Of a DNA stretch of 64,000 nt, positions 48,886 to 59,455 are shown one piece after another. The stretch's first letter is position 1; each line of letters starts with the position of its first letter. Below the pieces are notes generated by a model that was given only the letters and a program-made list of their open reading frames with translations, made no database searches and was not told the origin of the DNA. Both the position numbers and the translations under genes were made by a program. This DNA is from Thamnidium elegans (Eukaryota > Mucoromycota > Mucoromycetes > Mucorales > Mucoraceae), in contig JAIXMG010000010.1 of NCBI GenBank assembly GCA_025201345.1, positions 682,001 to 746,000 on the forward strand. Direction: 5' to 3'.

Positions 48886-49481
48886 TTTAAATATTTAAAT
48901 GAAAAGAGGGATTTTGACACTTCCACCCTTGATTCACCTCAATATACTTCGTCTAACAAAATTTTTTTTTGTGGCTTTTGTGACCATCGTTTCTTCTTAT
49001 TTTGACGAATTTCAAGATCTGCGTTTGAAGTATGGATGAATTTTAAGAAACGATGGTTTTTTCGAGTTGAGACAAGTTCAAATAGAGAGAATATCAAATG
49101 GAAAGAACAAAGAGAGGTCGAAAGTAGATATTGAAAGTAATAGCAGTCATCAAAATAAAATAAATACTTGTATGTAAGATATACATATAATGATAAAAGA
49201 AAGGGTATATAAAAAAAGAAAATATTTTGTAAAAAGAGAAGGCGTAATAACCTTTACGTCAGTTCATATTAAATATTTTAGTTCTTTATAAGTATGCGCG
49301 TAAACCTATTATTTTTTAGGGTCAGAAAATGTGGTAGACCTTGTTTTTAATAAAGTCTTTTTGAAGCAAAGATAGCATGTTAGAAGCTTGTTGAAGTTAC
49401 ATCAAATATTTCGAGTCACATTCGTATTGCCCAAAAGAGGCCAATTCTTAATTATCTCTTTTTTCCTTTTACTTTCAAATA
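48886..49481. promoter_or_regulatory. Divergent promoter: RPL22 (-) and SRA1-domain gene (+)
   Basis: About 600 bp. The RPL22-proximal part contains repeated AACGATGG/CCATCGTTTCTT-like words (48983-48995 and its inverted partner near 49048-49058), an imperfect inverted repeat that could be a regulatory site. Confidence 0.4.
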
Positions 49482-50150
49482 ATGAGAGCAGATACACCCC
49501 CTCCAACCTCATCTTCTCCATCAGATTTTCGTACAGCAGTTATCGAAAACCATTGGGTAATTATATACTATTTCTATATTTGTTACAATACTAAATTGAT
49601 TATTTAGAATGACCCTCCAAAAAAGGTAGAAAGTCCACTCACAAATAAAAAGATTTAGTTTAACGTAAATCGATATCTTTCTAGATTTTTCATAAGTCTA
49701 CAGACCATCTAGACGATACCTCTAATGTACAAGACATTGCAAACATCATTTCAACCTCATTAACACAGTGTAAATCAACTTTTACGGTAAGGGCAACTCA
49801 AATGAATTGAGACAAGTAAACTTATTGTTTTCATCTTGTGTTTTCAGACTGGCCCTCAAAAGAGAATTGTTGATGACACTACCCGTAGAATAGAAGCATT
49901 GTTGAAGCAATTAGAAAATAACGAATTGTCTGATGAGGTAGTCCGCTCGCTACATGATTTATCACAAGGTTGGTACATATGGTATATAGAAGGTTTTCTT
50001 TAACCAATTTCTATAGCTCTAGAATCTAAGGAATATACCAAAGCTTTAACAGTCCAGACCAAATTAATGACTACTGAATATGATAAACATGGTAATTGGA
50101 TTACTGGTTTAAAGAGACTTATAGATCTTACAGGAAAAGCTTCTGCATAA
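49482..50150 (+). CDS. SRA1-domain protein (steroid receptor RNA activator-like)
   Basis: Five exons (49482-49556, an 18-nt microexon 49608-49625, 49685-49786, 49848-49968, 50017-50150) give 149 aa. An N-terminal disordered stretch (DTPPPTSSSPSDF) is followed by a helical bundle of about 100 residues (RIVDDTTRRIEALLKQLEN, SDEVVRSLHDLSQALESKEY, KLMTTEYDKHGNWITGLKRL) that matches the SRA1 protein fold, also found at the Sec31 C-terminus. The human homologue is a nuclear coregulator-linked protein; the fungal role is unclear. The microexon encodes NDPPKK, and skipping it keeps the frame. Confidence 0.8.
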
Positions 50151-50805
50151 TGACAAATAAATATAGACCCTTTTTTTTTTTCTATACGGTCCTAATGATA
50201 ACAGTCATTGGAGTTGATTATATTTCCGATAGTGTAATGATTCAATTTGACAGATATAAATGTGTACAAACATTCCTAACTTGTGTTCTCTTTTAACCAC
50301 TAGTCTATTCGTAATTTATTATTTATTTTTTGGGGAATGCTATAGTTACAGTTATCGAATTGTTATACATTGAAAAAAGACACATATGTAAAGATCGGAT
50401 AGCTTTTAAGTAAGCAGTACAGTGTCAACAATTCATGATTGAGTTAATCGAATCAATGAAAAAAAAGTACCCTATAGAGAAGAGTATTGGTTTTAAACAT
50501 ACTTTCAGTGGTTTTTTTATTGTAACCTTTTAGTATACACTACCGCTGAACCTTATTAAAAGATTATTCCATTCCGAAAAAAATACTGGCCTTTACCAAC
50601 GTTTTAGTAGCTGTTACATAATATGCATAAAAAGCAACTTTAACCAGGAGATACAAATCAAAAAGAGATCAGCCCCGCTATTAAACAACAGGATGATTCG
50701 CCAATGAAACACGATGTTTACAGGCGGACTTGTGTCTTCCAAAAAAAAAACTCATAATAAACGGTCAATTTTTTTTCTTTTTTTCTCAATAACAAATTTT
50801 TTATA
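50151..50805. other. Intergenic spacer, no gene seen
   Basis: About 650 bp, AT-rich. T-rich tract directly before the MAP1 start codon. No coding evidence. Confidence 0.5.
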
Positions 50806-52003
50806 ATGTCAGAGAAACCAGTTTGTGCCTCTATTGAATGCAAGAATGAAGCTCATTTGCAATGTCCTACTTGTGTAAAGTTAGGAAAGAATGAAAACTC
50901 TTTCTTCTGTTCTCAAGATTGTTTCAAGAAGAGTTGGGTAATGTACCTTATTTTATGTTTATTATAACTTACTTGATCTAACATATTGTTATCAAATAGG
51001 GATCCCACAAGGCTGTTCACGGAAACACCAAGTGTAAGAATAAAAAACTAATAGTCTTTTCGACTGCAAGTTATTAATATTTATCTCTCTTTTTTTTTTT
51101 TTTTGGTTTTATTTAGCTCCTTATGAGCCTTTCAAAACTTTCAAGTATGCCGGTCCTCTTAGAGCAGTTTATCCTCTTTCTCCTCGTCGTACTGTCCCTG
51201 AGGATATTCCTAGACCTGATTATGCTGAAACTGGTAGGTTTGATTTTTTTTTTTTTTGGTAGTTTTTACTCAATTAGTTTTTGTCTGTAACAGGTATTCC
51301 TAAATCTGAATTCATGGCCAGAAGTTCTGAAATCAAGGTTTTGAACTCCAAGGAAGTTGAAGGTGTTAGAGAAGCCTGTAGAGTAAGTAGATTGCCGCTT
51401 AAAAGGTTAGATTCATGCATTAATTGGTATATATAGATTACTCGTGAAGTTCTCGAGATCGCCGCTAAGGCTATTCGTGTTGGTATCACCACAGATGAAA
51501 TTGGTACCGTATAATATTATTTCCTCTTTTTTTTTTCTGAAGAAAGTAATCACTAACTATTAATCTAGATCGTATTGCTCACGAAGCTACTATTGAACGT
51601 AAGGCTTATCCTTCTCCCTTAAACTACAATTATTTTCCCAAGTCTTGTTGCACGTAAAGTTTTTATTGATTCATGTAACCAGTTTTTTTTTACTAACATT
51701 TTCCTTTTATTATTTACAAAACATTAGATCATTAAACGAAGGTAATAATTTAATCAAAAACTAAAAAAAAAAAGTATTATATTTAGCTAAATATTTTTAT
51801 AACAGTTATTTGTCACGGTATTCCTGATCAACGTCCTTTGGTTGATGGTGATATCATCAACATTGATATCAGTTGTTTCTATAAAGGCTTCCACGGTGAT
51901 TCTAATGCCACTTTCTGTGTTGGTAATGTTGACGAGGCTGGTAAGAAATTAATCGAAGTTACTCGTGAATGTTTAGATAAGGCTATTGCTGCTGGTAAGT
52001 TAT

Positions 52004-52040
<37 letters not shown>

Positions 52041-52505
52041 TCTCTAATGCGAAAAATAGTCAAGCCTGGAATTAGGTACCGTGATTTTGGTAAGATTATC
52101 GAAGATCATGCTACCAAAAATGGTTTCTCTGTTGTTCGTACTTTCTGTGGACATGGTATCAATCAATTGTTCCATTGTGCCCCTAATGTTCCCCATTATG
52201 CCAGTAAGTTGACATACATTATAAATATACACAGAAATGTTTTAACACATATTCTCTCTAGATAACAAAGCTATTGGTGTTGTTAAGCCTGGTCATATTT
52301 TCACTATCGAACCCATGATTTGTGAGGGTGTTCATCAAGAGCTCATGTGGTAAGTAGCATTGGTATTGTTTAATATATTTAATTGACTGACATATGGTAT
52401 TTTAGGCCTGATGGTTGGACCGCTACTACTAAAGATGGTAAACGTTCCGCTCAATTCGAGCATACTCTTCTTGTTACTGAAACTGGTGTAGAAATCTTAA
52501 CTTAA
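50806..52505 (+). CDS. MAP1: Methionine aminopeptidase 1
   Basis: Removes initiator Met from nascent proteins at the ribosome. Eleven exons (50806-50937, 51000-51033, 51117-51233, 51294-51382, 51437-51503, 51569-51653, a 14-nt microexon 51728-51741, 51806-51994, 52060-52203, 52262-52349, 52406-52505) give 352 aa. An N-terminal MYND-like zinc finger ([29 protein letters not shown]...H) is typical of cytosolic type 1 enzymes. The pita-bread catalytic core has the substrate His in VICHGIPD, metal-site Asp in [11 protein letters not shown] and HGDSNATF, His in [11 protein letters not shown], and Glu in [10 protein letters not shown] and [11 protein letters not shown]. The microexon encodes part of TSLNEVICHG and is needed for frame. 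Confidence 0.97.
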
Positions 52506-54574
52506 AGCTGCTACTTTTTTTTCTTAGAAAATACATAAAAACTAGATGTTGTAATTTTACTTATTAGCGAAAAGTCTATTTTTTTTTAAGCGGAATAATG
52601 TTTTCTAATAGTAGATATAAAAAGAATCTTTTTTTTAAAAAAAAATGCTAAAAAGAGTGTTTACGCGTTTTTTTTCACTATCTTTAATAGCCTTTCAATT
52701 TCGAAAAAAAAGGAGAGGTAGGGATAGATACAGCCACTCAAAGGGACATAATCAAGAATAGTTATCGTTTGAAGTACACTCCAAGTTTATGTCGATTCTA
52801 CGACTAATTCTTATCATTATGCGTTATTTTCAGGGCATGGCGTGATATTCTATTCTATCAATTTTCGTTATTATTCCTCATCTTACCAAGTAAAAGAGGT
52901 ATATGGTGATAGCATTTTAACGAGGGTAATACCTGTCATCTTCGATTATACATATAATGAACGTTATTTCTGAAGATACGATATTACTACCATCTCAAAC
53001 TTGCGCTAATATGCTGACAGAAAAAAAGAGTCGTCTTAAAAATAAAACACCATGATCGTCTAAAAAAACTAAATATAACTCAAAATAAGCTAATGCCGCG
53101 GTTTTTTTTTTCGCTTGCTTCGTATCCAACAATTTAATCTATTTAATTCCTATGATATTCCCTCACTTCAATTTACTAACTGGTTACGAGTAGGTAAAAA
53201 AAACAACAACAACAATACATTGATAAGCGCCGCGCGTATCTCCATCAGTGTACAAAAAGAAAAGGTTTCCCACACGAATAATACATGTTTCATACGCGAC
53301 TTCGAACATTGATAGATAATATAAAGTGGATCAGTATCTCATAAACGAAGATCTAAACAACGAGTGTACTAAGTAGACAAAGTTATACTTTATTGTATTC
53401 TGCGAAAAAAATAGAAATCGCTTAGTTAATAAAAACGTTTTGCCGTGTATTGCTGTATATATCGCTCTGAAATAGTTTTCTCAGTGGTAATATGCATATA
53501 AAAATATTTACTAGCCATTATACGCGTACTTTGCGTATTATCGAAACTTATTTACTATATACATGTATACACAGTCTAGATAACACGATTATAAGAACCA
53601 TGCTATTCTCTCACGCTATTTATAACTAAGGCGTTAATATATCTTTTCCATTTCACGAGTACTCCCTTTTAGCACCTTTTCGGCGTTGTCTTTTTTATTT
53701 TATTTTTATTGAGCCCATGCTTTTTTTTTTTGAAAACACTCAAAGCTGCTTTTCCCATACGATAAAGTAAATATATTATTCTACTTATGTTTACGAGAAG
53801 AGAGTAGAATTTTCTGTGGATACACCTCTGCATGACATATTTACGTTTAAAGAACAAAAACATTTTCGTGTTCGCGATTAGCAAAAAACAAAAACAAAAA
53901 AAGGATGCCAAGAACTCTTGCTTTATTTGCTAATTTGCTGTTGTATTCAATTATGCATCAGAGGGGAGATAAGATGGATAGTGCATTTTTTCTATGAAGT
54001 ACACCGTAATATTATATAAAAAACACTAATCTGTGAGAGAGTTTAGATTTTCAAAAAAGTAAATAAAAATACCATCTTATGCCAAGTAAACAAACATTAT
54101 AAAATAGATGTATTTTAAATATAAAAAATTACATGAGAAGTAAGCTCATTATAATACTATTGCGTTTATCCACTTTTTTTTTCTGCTCGCATCTTTTCTG
54201 TAAGATTAAAATACCTTAATTACACACGTACCGTATCACTTTCTAATTTTATACAATTTAAAATAAATTAAGTAACGCTCGCTTTTTTTTTTAAATCTGC
54301 GAAGGTAAGTCTGTAACTTTAAAAAAACTAATCAGGGGGAAAACAGCTTAATCTGGCGTATTATCATTATTTTTGGTGGTGTAACCTGTACATTAGTAGA
54401 ACCATCTTTTTTTTTTTCAAACAAAAATAGTAAACTTATTTTAAATCATAAGCCTGGGATCGCAAATGAAAAAGGAAATAGACTGTTTTATATAATTTTT
54501 AGAATAAATATATAAAAGATGAGAGAATTAACTCTTTCTTTCAAAACCAAAACAGTATATCCACTTTTTTAAAC
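52506..54574. other. Long intergenic region, no gene seen
   Basis: About 2.07 kb with no convincing coding frame on either strand. AT-rich, homopolymer tracts throughout. TATAAAAG at 54511-54518 is the likely TATA box of the CipC-like gene. Confidence 0.6.
54511..54518 (+). promoter_or_regulatory. TATA box of the CipC-like gene
   Basis: TATAAAAG, 57 bp before the start codon at 54575. Consistent with an inducible, highly expressed gene. Confidence 0.5.
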
Positions 54575-54898
54575 ATGACACATCACGAACAAGCCTACAA
54601 CGAGATCCACTCCGTCGAAGTTCCTACTGATGAGCACAAGGCTAACTGGACCCATCAATTCCTCGGTTCTGCTGCTGCTTTTGCTGCCATGAGAGCCTAT
54701 GACAAGAAGCAAGAAAATGATGGTAACCCTCAAAACCATGCTTTGGCTAAGGAACTCCTTGCTGGTTTCGCTGGTGGTGCTGTTGATACTTTGGTTGAAA
54801 CCAAGGGTATGGATTGGGTTGATAAGAGAAATGCCAAGAAGCAAGCCGAAGATGAGGCTCAAAAGTTATATACTCAAAGAACTGGCTATGAATTTTAA
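54575..54898 (+). CDS. CipC-like protein, DUF3759 family
   Basis: 107 aa, intronless. Matches the fungal CipC (concanamycin-induced protein) / DUF3759 pattern: HKANWTHQFLGSAAAFAAMR, the Ala-rich helix, HALAKELLAGFAGGAVDTLV, ETKGMDWVDKRNAKKQAEDE. It is small, soluble and helical. Members are stress- or infection-associated in several fungi but their biochemical role is unknown. Codons are markedly biased (GCT/GCC, AAG, GAG, CTC), comparable to RPL22 and transketolase here, so strong expression is likely. It has a good TATA box and stands alone between long non-coding stretches. Confidence 0.82.
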   Translation: MTHHEQAYNEIHSVEVPTDEHKANWTHQFLGSAAAFAAMRAYDKKQENDGNPQNHALAKELLAGFAGGAVDTLVETKGMDWVDKRNAKKQAEDEAQKLYTQRTGYEF

Positions 54899-54972
54899 AT
54901 AATACAATAAAGGCTTTATTTTTATTTTTTTTAATAGCATTATCAAAGGAATTTTTATTTTTCGTGTTAAGT

Positions 54973-55257
54973 ATGAAGCATAAGATTATTATCGAAGGTG
55001 CTTGAGATTCAGCTTGATAGCTGACTACTTTTTTTTTCAGACAGTCCCAAAGATAAGCTAAATACAGAGGAGAATACCCTTCCCTTGAAAACCAAGCTAG
55101 TCGAGGACCAAGTACGTTTATAATCCAATTTTTTTTTTTTTTTTTTTTTTAAAAAAAAAAGGACTGGACCGGTGATGACCATCCTAGTCGCCAGAGTGCT
55201 TTCCGACATCATCATCAAAACGGCAGAGCCAACATCTTTTACTTTAAAACGCCATAG
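54973..55257 (+). pseudogene. Possible small spliced gene or gene fragment
   Basis: Three exon-like pieces (54973-54997, 55041-55111, 55162-55257) splice in frame to 63 codons from ATG to TAG, with acceptors after T-rich or A-rich tracts and donors GTGCTT and GTACGT. The encoded protein is hydrophilic (SPKDKLNTEENTLPLKTK, DWTGDDHPSRQSAF). The exon-like DNA is clearly GC-richer than its flanks. A further open piece at about 55416-55478 (KPRPYREEEDQPYRATELFL) ends at another GTACGT, where the duplicated element begins. Either a short real gene or the 5' remnant of a longer one broken by that element. No family recognised. Confidence 0.35.
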
Positions 55258-55490
55258 GTATAGAGTAAGAGAGACCATATGTCACAAGGTAACATTTTTT
55301 TTACATCTAGTAACTAGGAAAGTATTAGAGAGAGGGGGGGTTTTTTTTTTAAAAAAAAAAAGGTAGCATACATAAAGTCCGTGTATTTCTCAAGGGAGAT
55401 ATAAGCAGAATAAACCAAGGCCTTATAGGGAAGAAGAGGATCAACCGTATAGAGCAACCGAACTATTTTTGAGAAAAGTACGTGTTCCAG

Positions 55491-55748
55491 TACGTGTTCC
55501 AGTACGTTCTTTTTTTTTTTTTTTTTTCTCCAATTTTTTTCATGTGATCAATTAATTAGTTACTTCCATAAATGTTCATGTAAACAAAAGTCTTTTTTTT
55601 TTTTTTTTTTTTTCATAAAATAAATAGATATGTCAGTTTATTGCTAGGGAAAATTCGTATGATTAAATCGATATAGATACAGATTATATTTTTCGTATAT
55701 CCTTTTTTACAAAAAAGCGAAAAGTATTACTTGGGATGTAAATACATA
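55491..55748 (+). repeat. Dispersed direct repeat, copy 1 left part
   Basis: About 258 bp that recur at 57140-57376 in the same orientation, roughly 90% identical by eye. Shared words include GTGTTCCAGTACGTTCTTTT, TTACTTCCATAAATGTTCAT, GCTAGGGAAAATT and AAGTATT(A/T)CTTGGGATGTA. Copy 1 also starts with a 14-bp local duplication (GTACGTGTTCCA repeated). Confidence 0.85.
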
Positions 55749-55763
55749 AATGCCACATTGCTA

Positions 55764-55766
<3 letters not shown>

Positions 55767-55818
<52 letters not shown>
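55767..55818 (+). repeat. Poly-A tract of about 52 bases
   Basis: The longest homopolymer in the window. It lies immediately right of copy 1 left part, at the left end of DNA absent from copy 2. Could be a retrotransposition tail or slippage product. Confidence 0.8.
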
Positions 55819-55819
<1 letters not shown>

Positions 55820-56136
55820 CACGCTTACCGGTAGCTTTTTCTTTTATATACGCATCAAAATTATACAATCATTCACGAGCAAAAAATAATAAAATGAAGT
55901 TTCTACACCTCTTCTATTTTGCGAGGTTCTATGAGAAAACTTGTATAAAATATGGCTCCAGACTTTACACTGTAGGTTTATGTTTTAACATAAAAAAAAA
56001 AAGGCAAACACTGAAAAAAGACAACCAAAACTTTTAAAATAATAACTGGAAAAAATATTCTTATTTATTGTTTAAATAATAATAGAAAAAAAAAAATGAA
56101 ACTTCTTTTAGTTCTCAAAATAACCATTTAGTTATA

Positions 56137-56508
56137 ATGATTAACAGGATCAACCACGAGAAGGTAGAAGTTCATCTGATCCCAAAAAAAACACCTAAAA
56201 AGATGCTGTCGACTCTCACTCTTACGTGATTGGCGCAAGATGACCGTGGTAAGCCATTTGAGCTGTGCAAAGGGGTGACCCTCAAAGGAGTAAACTTCCC
56301 CTTTGCCGATGTCCTGTTGCTAGGTAACTTCAAGACCACATTACTTCGCGCAGACTACGTGTCTGGCTACGCACGGGCGATAACGCTAACGATAACGCGC
56401 TGTGTGGTAGTCCTCGGCGCAGTAAAGAAGAGAAAAAAAGGAAAAGGGAAAAAATGCTGTTTATATAGTCCACAAAGAGGAAGCGCAGCATCGGATCGTA
56501 AAAGCTGA
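56137..56508 (+). pseudogene. GC-richer pseudo-ORF inside repeat copy 1
   Basis: From ATG at 56137 one frame runs to 56508 with a single internal TGA at about 56227-56229. It encodes INRINHEKVEVHLIPKKTPK, stop, then AQDDRGKPFELCKGVTLKGV and LLLGNFKTTLLRADYVSGYA. Base composition (about half GC over 56215-56430) contrasts with the roughly 30% GC around it. The segment is missing from copy 2 of the surrounding repeat, so it looks inserted. No family was recognised; a decayed transposon or captured gene fragment is possible. Confidence 0.35.
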
Positions 56509-56544
56509 AACATACTTGAAACTCTTTGGGAAGTGTACTTTTGC

Positions 56545-56757
56545 TTGCTCCTTTTTTTCATACTTACTATAGTAGTGTTGCCATATCTTGTATCAAGATA
56601 TAAACTATATTGATATCTCTGGAAGTTAAATAAAGGGATAAAAGTGGATGTACTGTATAAATATGAAAAGAATAAGAATAAAATAAAAGGAAACTATGTC
56701 TAATTTGTACTAGCTATTTTCCCTTTTTTTGCATGATTTGTTTACTTTGCAAAAAAA
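56545..56757 (+). repeat. Dispersed direct repeat, copy 1 right part
   Basis: Recurs at 57517-57716 in the same order and orientation: TTGCTC(C/T)TTTTTTTCATACTTACT(A/C)TAGTAG near the left end, and (G/T)CTAATTTGTAC...TTTTGCAT(G)(A/G)TTTGTTTACTTTGC at the right end. The middle is less conserved. Confidence 0.75.
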
Positions 56758-56792
56758 AAAAAAAAAAAAAAAAAAAAGCACAAATTAGACAT
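56694..56792. repeat. Inverted repeat, 16-bp arms
   Basis: TATGTCTAATTTGTAC (56694-56709) faces GCACAAATTAGACATA (56777-56792), 15 of 16 positions complementary. The loop holds the end of repeat copy 1 and a poly-A run of about 28. Could form a hairpin or mark a foldback-type element end. Confidence 0.75.
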
Positions 56793-57139
56793 ACCCTCCC
56801 TGTTATAAATCAAAGAGCTACTTAGTAACAGTAAAAAAGTAATTTGCCTTAATTTATTCGAAGAAAATGTATAAACAAAAATATAATAATCGAAATGATA
56901 GAGAGACAGTAATAAAATAAATTTTACTTATGTGTCGTTTAATACATAACTCTGTACTATTTTAATTGGCAACAATAAACTTTTTAATAGAATTTAAACT
57001 GATTCTAATGTTTGAGCTCTTGCAGAAAAAGATACACAACATATATTTTTGTACAATAACTTGGACGAGTTCAAGAACTATAACATATTATTTTTTGTCC
57101 ATTATCCTTTTTAAAACACTTGTTTTTATGTGAATGTTT

Positions 57140-57376
57140 ACGTGTTCCAGTACGTTCTTTTTCTCAATTTTTTTTTTCATGTGAACAATTAATTAGTTAC
57201 TTCCATAAATGTTCATGTAAACAAAAGACTCTTTTTTTTTTCCATAAAATAAAAAGATGCATCAATTTATCGCTAGGGAAAATTTGTATGATTAAATCGG
57301 TATAGATACAGATTATATTTCTCGTATATTCTCCTTTACAAAAAAGCAAAAAGTATTTCTTGGGATGTAGATAATA
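57140..57376 (+). repeat. Dispersed direct repeat, copy 2 left part
   Basis: Partner of 55491-55748, with point differences and different poly-T lengths. Begins at GTGTTCCAGTACGTTCTTTT and ends at TTGGGATGTAGA. Confidence 0.85.
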
Positions 57377-57516
57377 CTTGTGTGAGAAAAAAAAGGGTCT
57401 AATAAAAAACATGCTTTCATCGAAGTCGTTTTTGTTTATATACAAATGATCGGAAATCGGTAGATATGAAGTAAACAAATCTGCATAATTCTTTTTTTAT
57501 AAATTGGCGAACACTT

Positions 57517-57716
57517 TCACTTGCTCTTTTTTTTTCATACTTACTCTAGTAGCATCACCTCCTTTTATATACAAACATAAGTTGTATCGATGCTGCTGAT
57601 GTACCAAGAAATAGAAGTAGACTGATAAAGCTGAAGGGAGCAAAAAAAAAAAAAGGAAAAGTATGCCTAATTTGTACCACTTTCCCTTTTTTTGCATGGT
57701 TTGTTTACTTTGCGCA
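57517..57716 (+). repeat. Dispersed direct repeat, copy 2 right part
   Basis: Partner of 56545-56757. Only about 140 bp separate the two halves here, against about 800 bp in copy 1, so copy 2 is the compact form (roughly 575 bp overall) and copy 1 carries the extra DNA. Confidence 0.75.
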
Positions 57717-59455
57717 AGTTAAAAGATAATCAGGTTTCTTAAATATAACTTCCACGGAAACATATAATTATCTACCATTACTAGACGGAAACTATCTCCG
57801 TTGTTTATATGACTGAGACGGCTGAAATTAAACAAGAGTTAGTCGTTGTTGATTATTACGTTTTATATTTAGTTAACTCCATCTCCATTTAGGACAACTT
57901 GTTTAAAGCTGTATAAAATTCGCAAAATTATTTTATTAACAGTTGCTATTTTGAAATAAAATATAAGAATATAAGATCCTTAGTAAAAGAGTAATAAAAT
58001 ATAATATAATAGTTATGAAAGAGAAAGATAAAAAAGAAAAGAAAAAGGTTTAAATAATCAAAAAAAAAAAAAAATACAAAACACATGATTCATTAGTAAA
58101 CTTATTCCTGCATCTGAAAAAAACCCACTAGCATACCATCTGCTCGTGTAATCTAAATAAACATCTACAAGTAAATGTTATCCACATAATTATACAAAAA
58201 AAAAAAGCGTTTTTTTTTATTGGAAAGAGTCAGATCGCATATAATAAGCTATCGCCATAAAAAAACTCTGTCTGTGTACGTGTTATGAACTCGGCCAAAT
58301 ATCGTTAAATATTGACTAGTAAAACGGCACAACAAACTGTTGCAAATAGAGCATAGTAAATCCCTCAAATCAACAAGATTTCACAGAGAATTTCACAGAG
58401 TCTAATAAAGCTTTCATCACTCTCTTTCTAAAAAAAAAAAAGGGTTGAATCATAAGAAATCAGAATCAACAAGAAAGGTATGTAGTATACCGCGCCACGC
58501 AATATGCTACTATAATATAATACGAAGTAATATATTCTTTATGACACAATTACCAATCAAACTGTAGTTTGAAAGTATGCAGTATACCAAACCCAAAAAA
58601 ATATACTACAATAGTAAGCACTAGAATTACCATCATGTCATAGTTGCCAATCAAACCGTAGTTTAAATGGTATGTAATATATCGCACCACACAATATATA
58701 ACTATAATATAATACAAAGTATCATATTCTTCATGCCTATAACAATACGCACAGTTTTCATATAATCAGTTCATGCTTTGAAAACGAAACTAGTACGCTG
58801 CTCCCAACGATTAAAAAAGAAAAAGAAAAAGAAAAAAAAAAGTGTGTTTTTTAAAAACAGGTTTTTTATTGAAGCGTCATCAAAGCACATGACTACCGCA
58901 GTAAAAAATGATTGTCGCAGAGAGAATAAACGCACAGAGAAAAAAACCTGATGCACTTGCGCGTATCTTTCCCCGATGTATTTTATCACGGCGAGAAAAA
59001 AAAAGTAGTTCATGATAGCATAGATATTTTTTTTTTTACCACTCCCGCTTTTTTTTTCTTATATTTATATTTCTCTTAAAAATGAATTGGTATATAATCA
59101 AGTATATTCTATGTAATATGTGTACAATATCCATTTGTGCCGACATCACCGTATCATAGGAAAAGCCCATTTTGAAGGATGTAAATAAAAGGTAATCGGT
59201 AACGCTTTTTTTTACTCAAAAATAAGCGAGTATTTGCTCTAGAACGACTATTCGCATGATTAACTTTGATTATAAAAAAATAACGAATTTAATTAGCGTA
59301 GGTGTATCTTGTCAAGAAAAGAAGCATACCTACCCTCTATACTCGATCCTACCTCTCATCTTTGACAGATAAGATCAAAGTTCAATATCAATAGTTATTA
59401 TATTTATGGTAGATTTCACTCCATGTTTGCCAACCTTCAACAGTATTCACACATA
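57717..59455. other. Gene-poor AT-rich tract
   Basis: Apart from the tandem repeat at 58477-58740 nothing coding was seen. It contains several A- and T-runs and a somewhat GC-richer patch at 58870-58990 without a usable frame. Confidence 0.55.
58477..58740 (+). repeat. Degenerate tandem repeat, about 95-bp period
   Basis: Units start at about 58477, 58574 and 58669 with GGTATGTAGTATACC, AGTATGCAGTATACC and GGTATGTAATATATC. CCAATCAAAC(T/C)GTAGTTT recurs at 58550 and 58645. Units 1 and 3 are more alike than either is to unit 2. No coding frame. Confidence 0.75.

Noticed and set aside
55750..56037. 95-codon plus-strand frame beginning with poly-Lys
   Set aside because: The first part is only the 52-base poly-A tract translated; the rest has no coding character.
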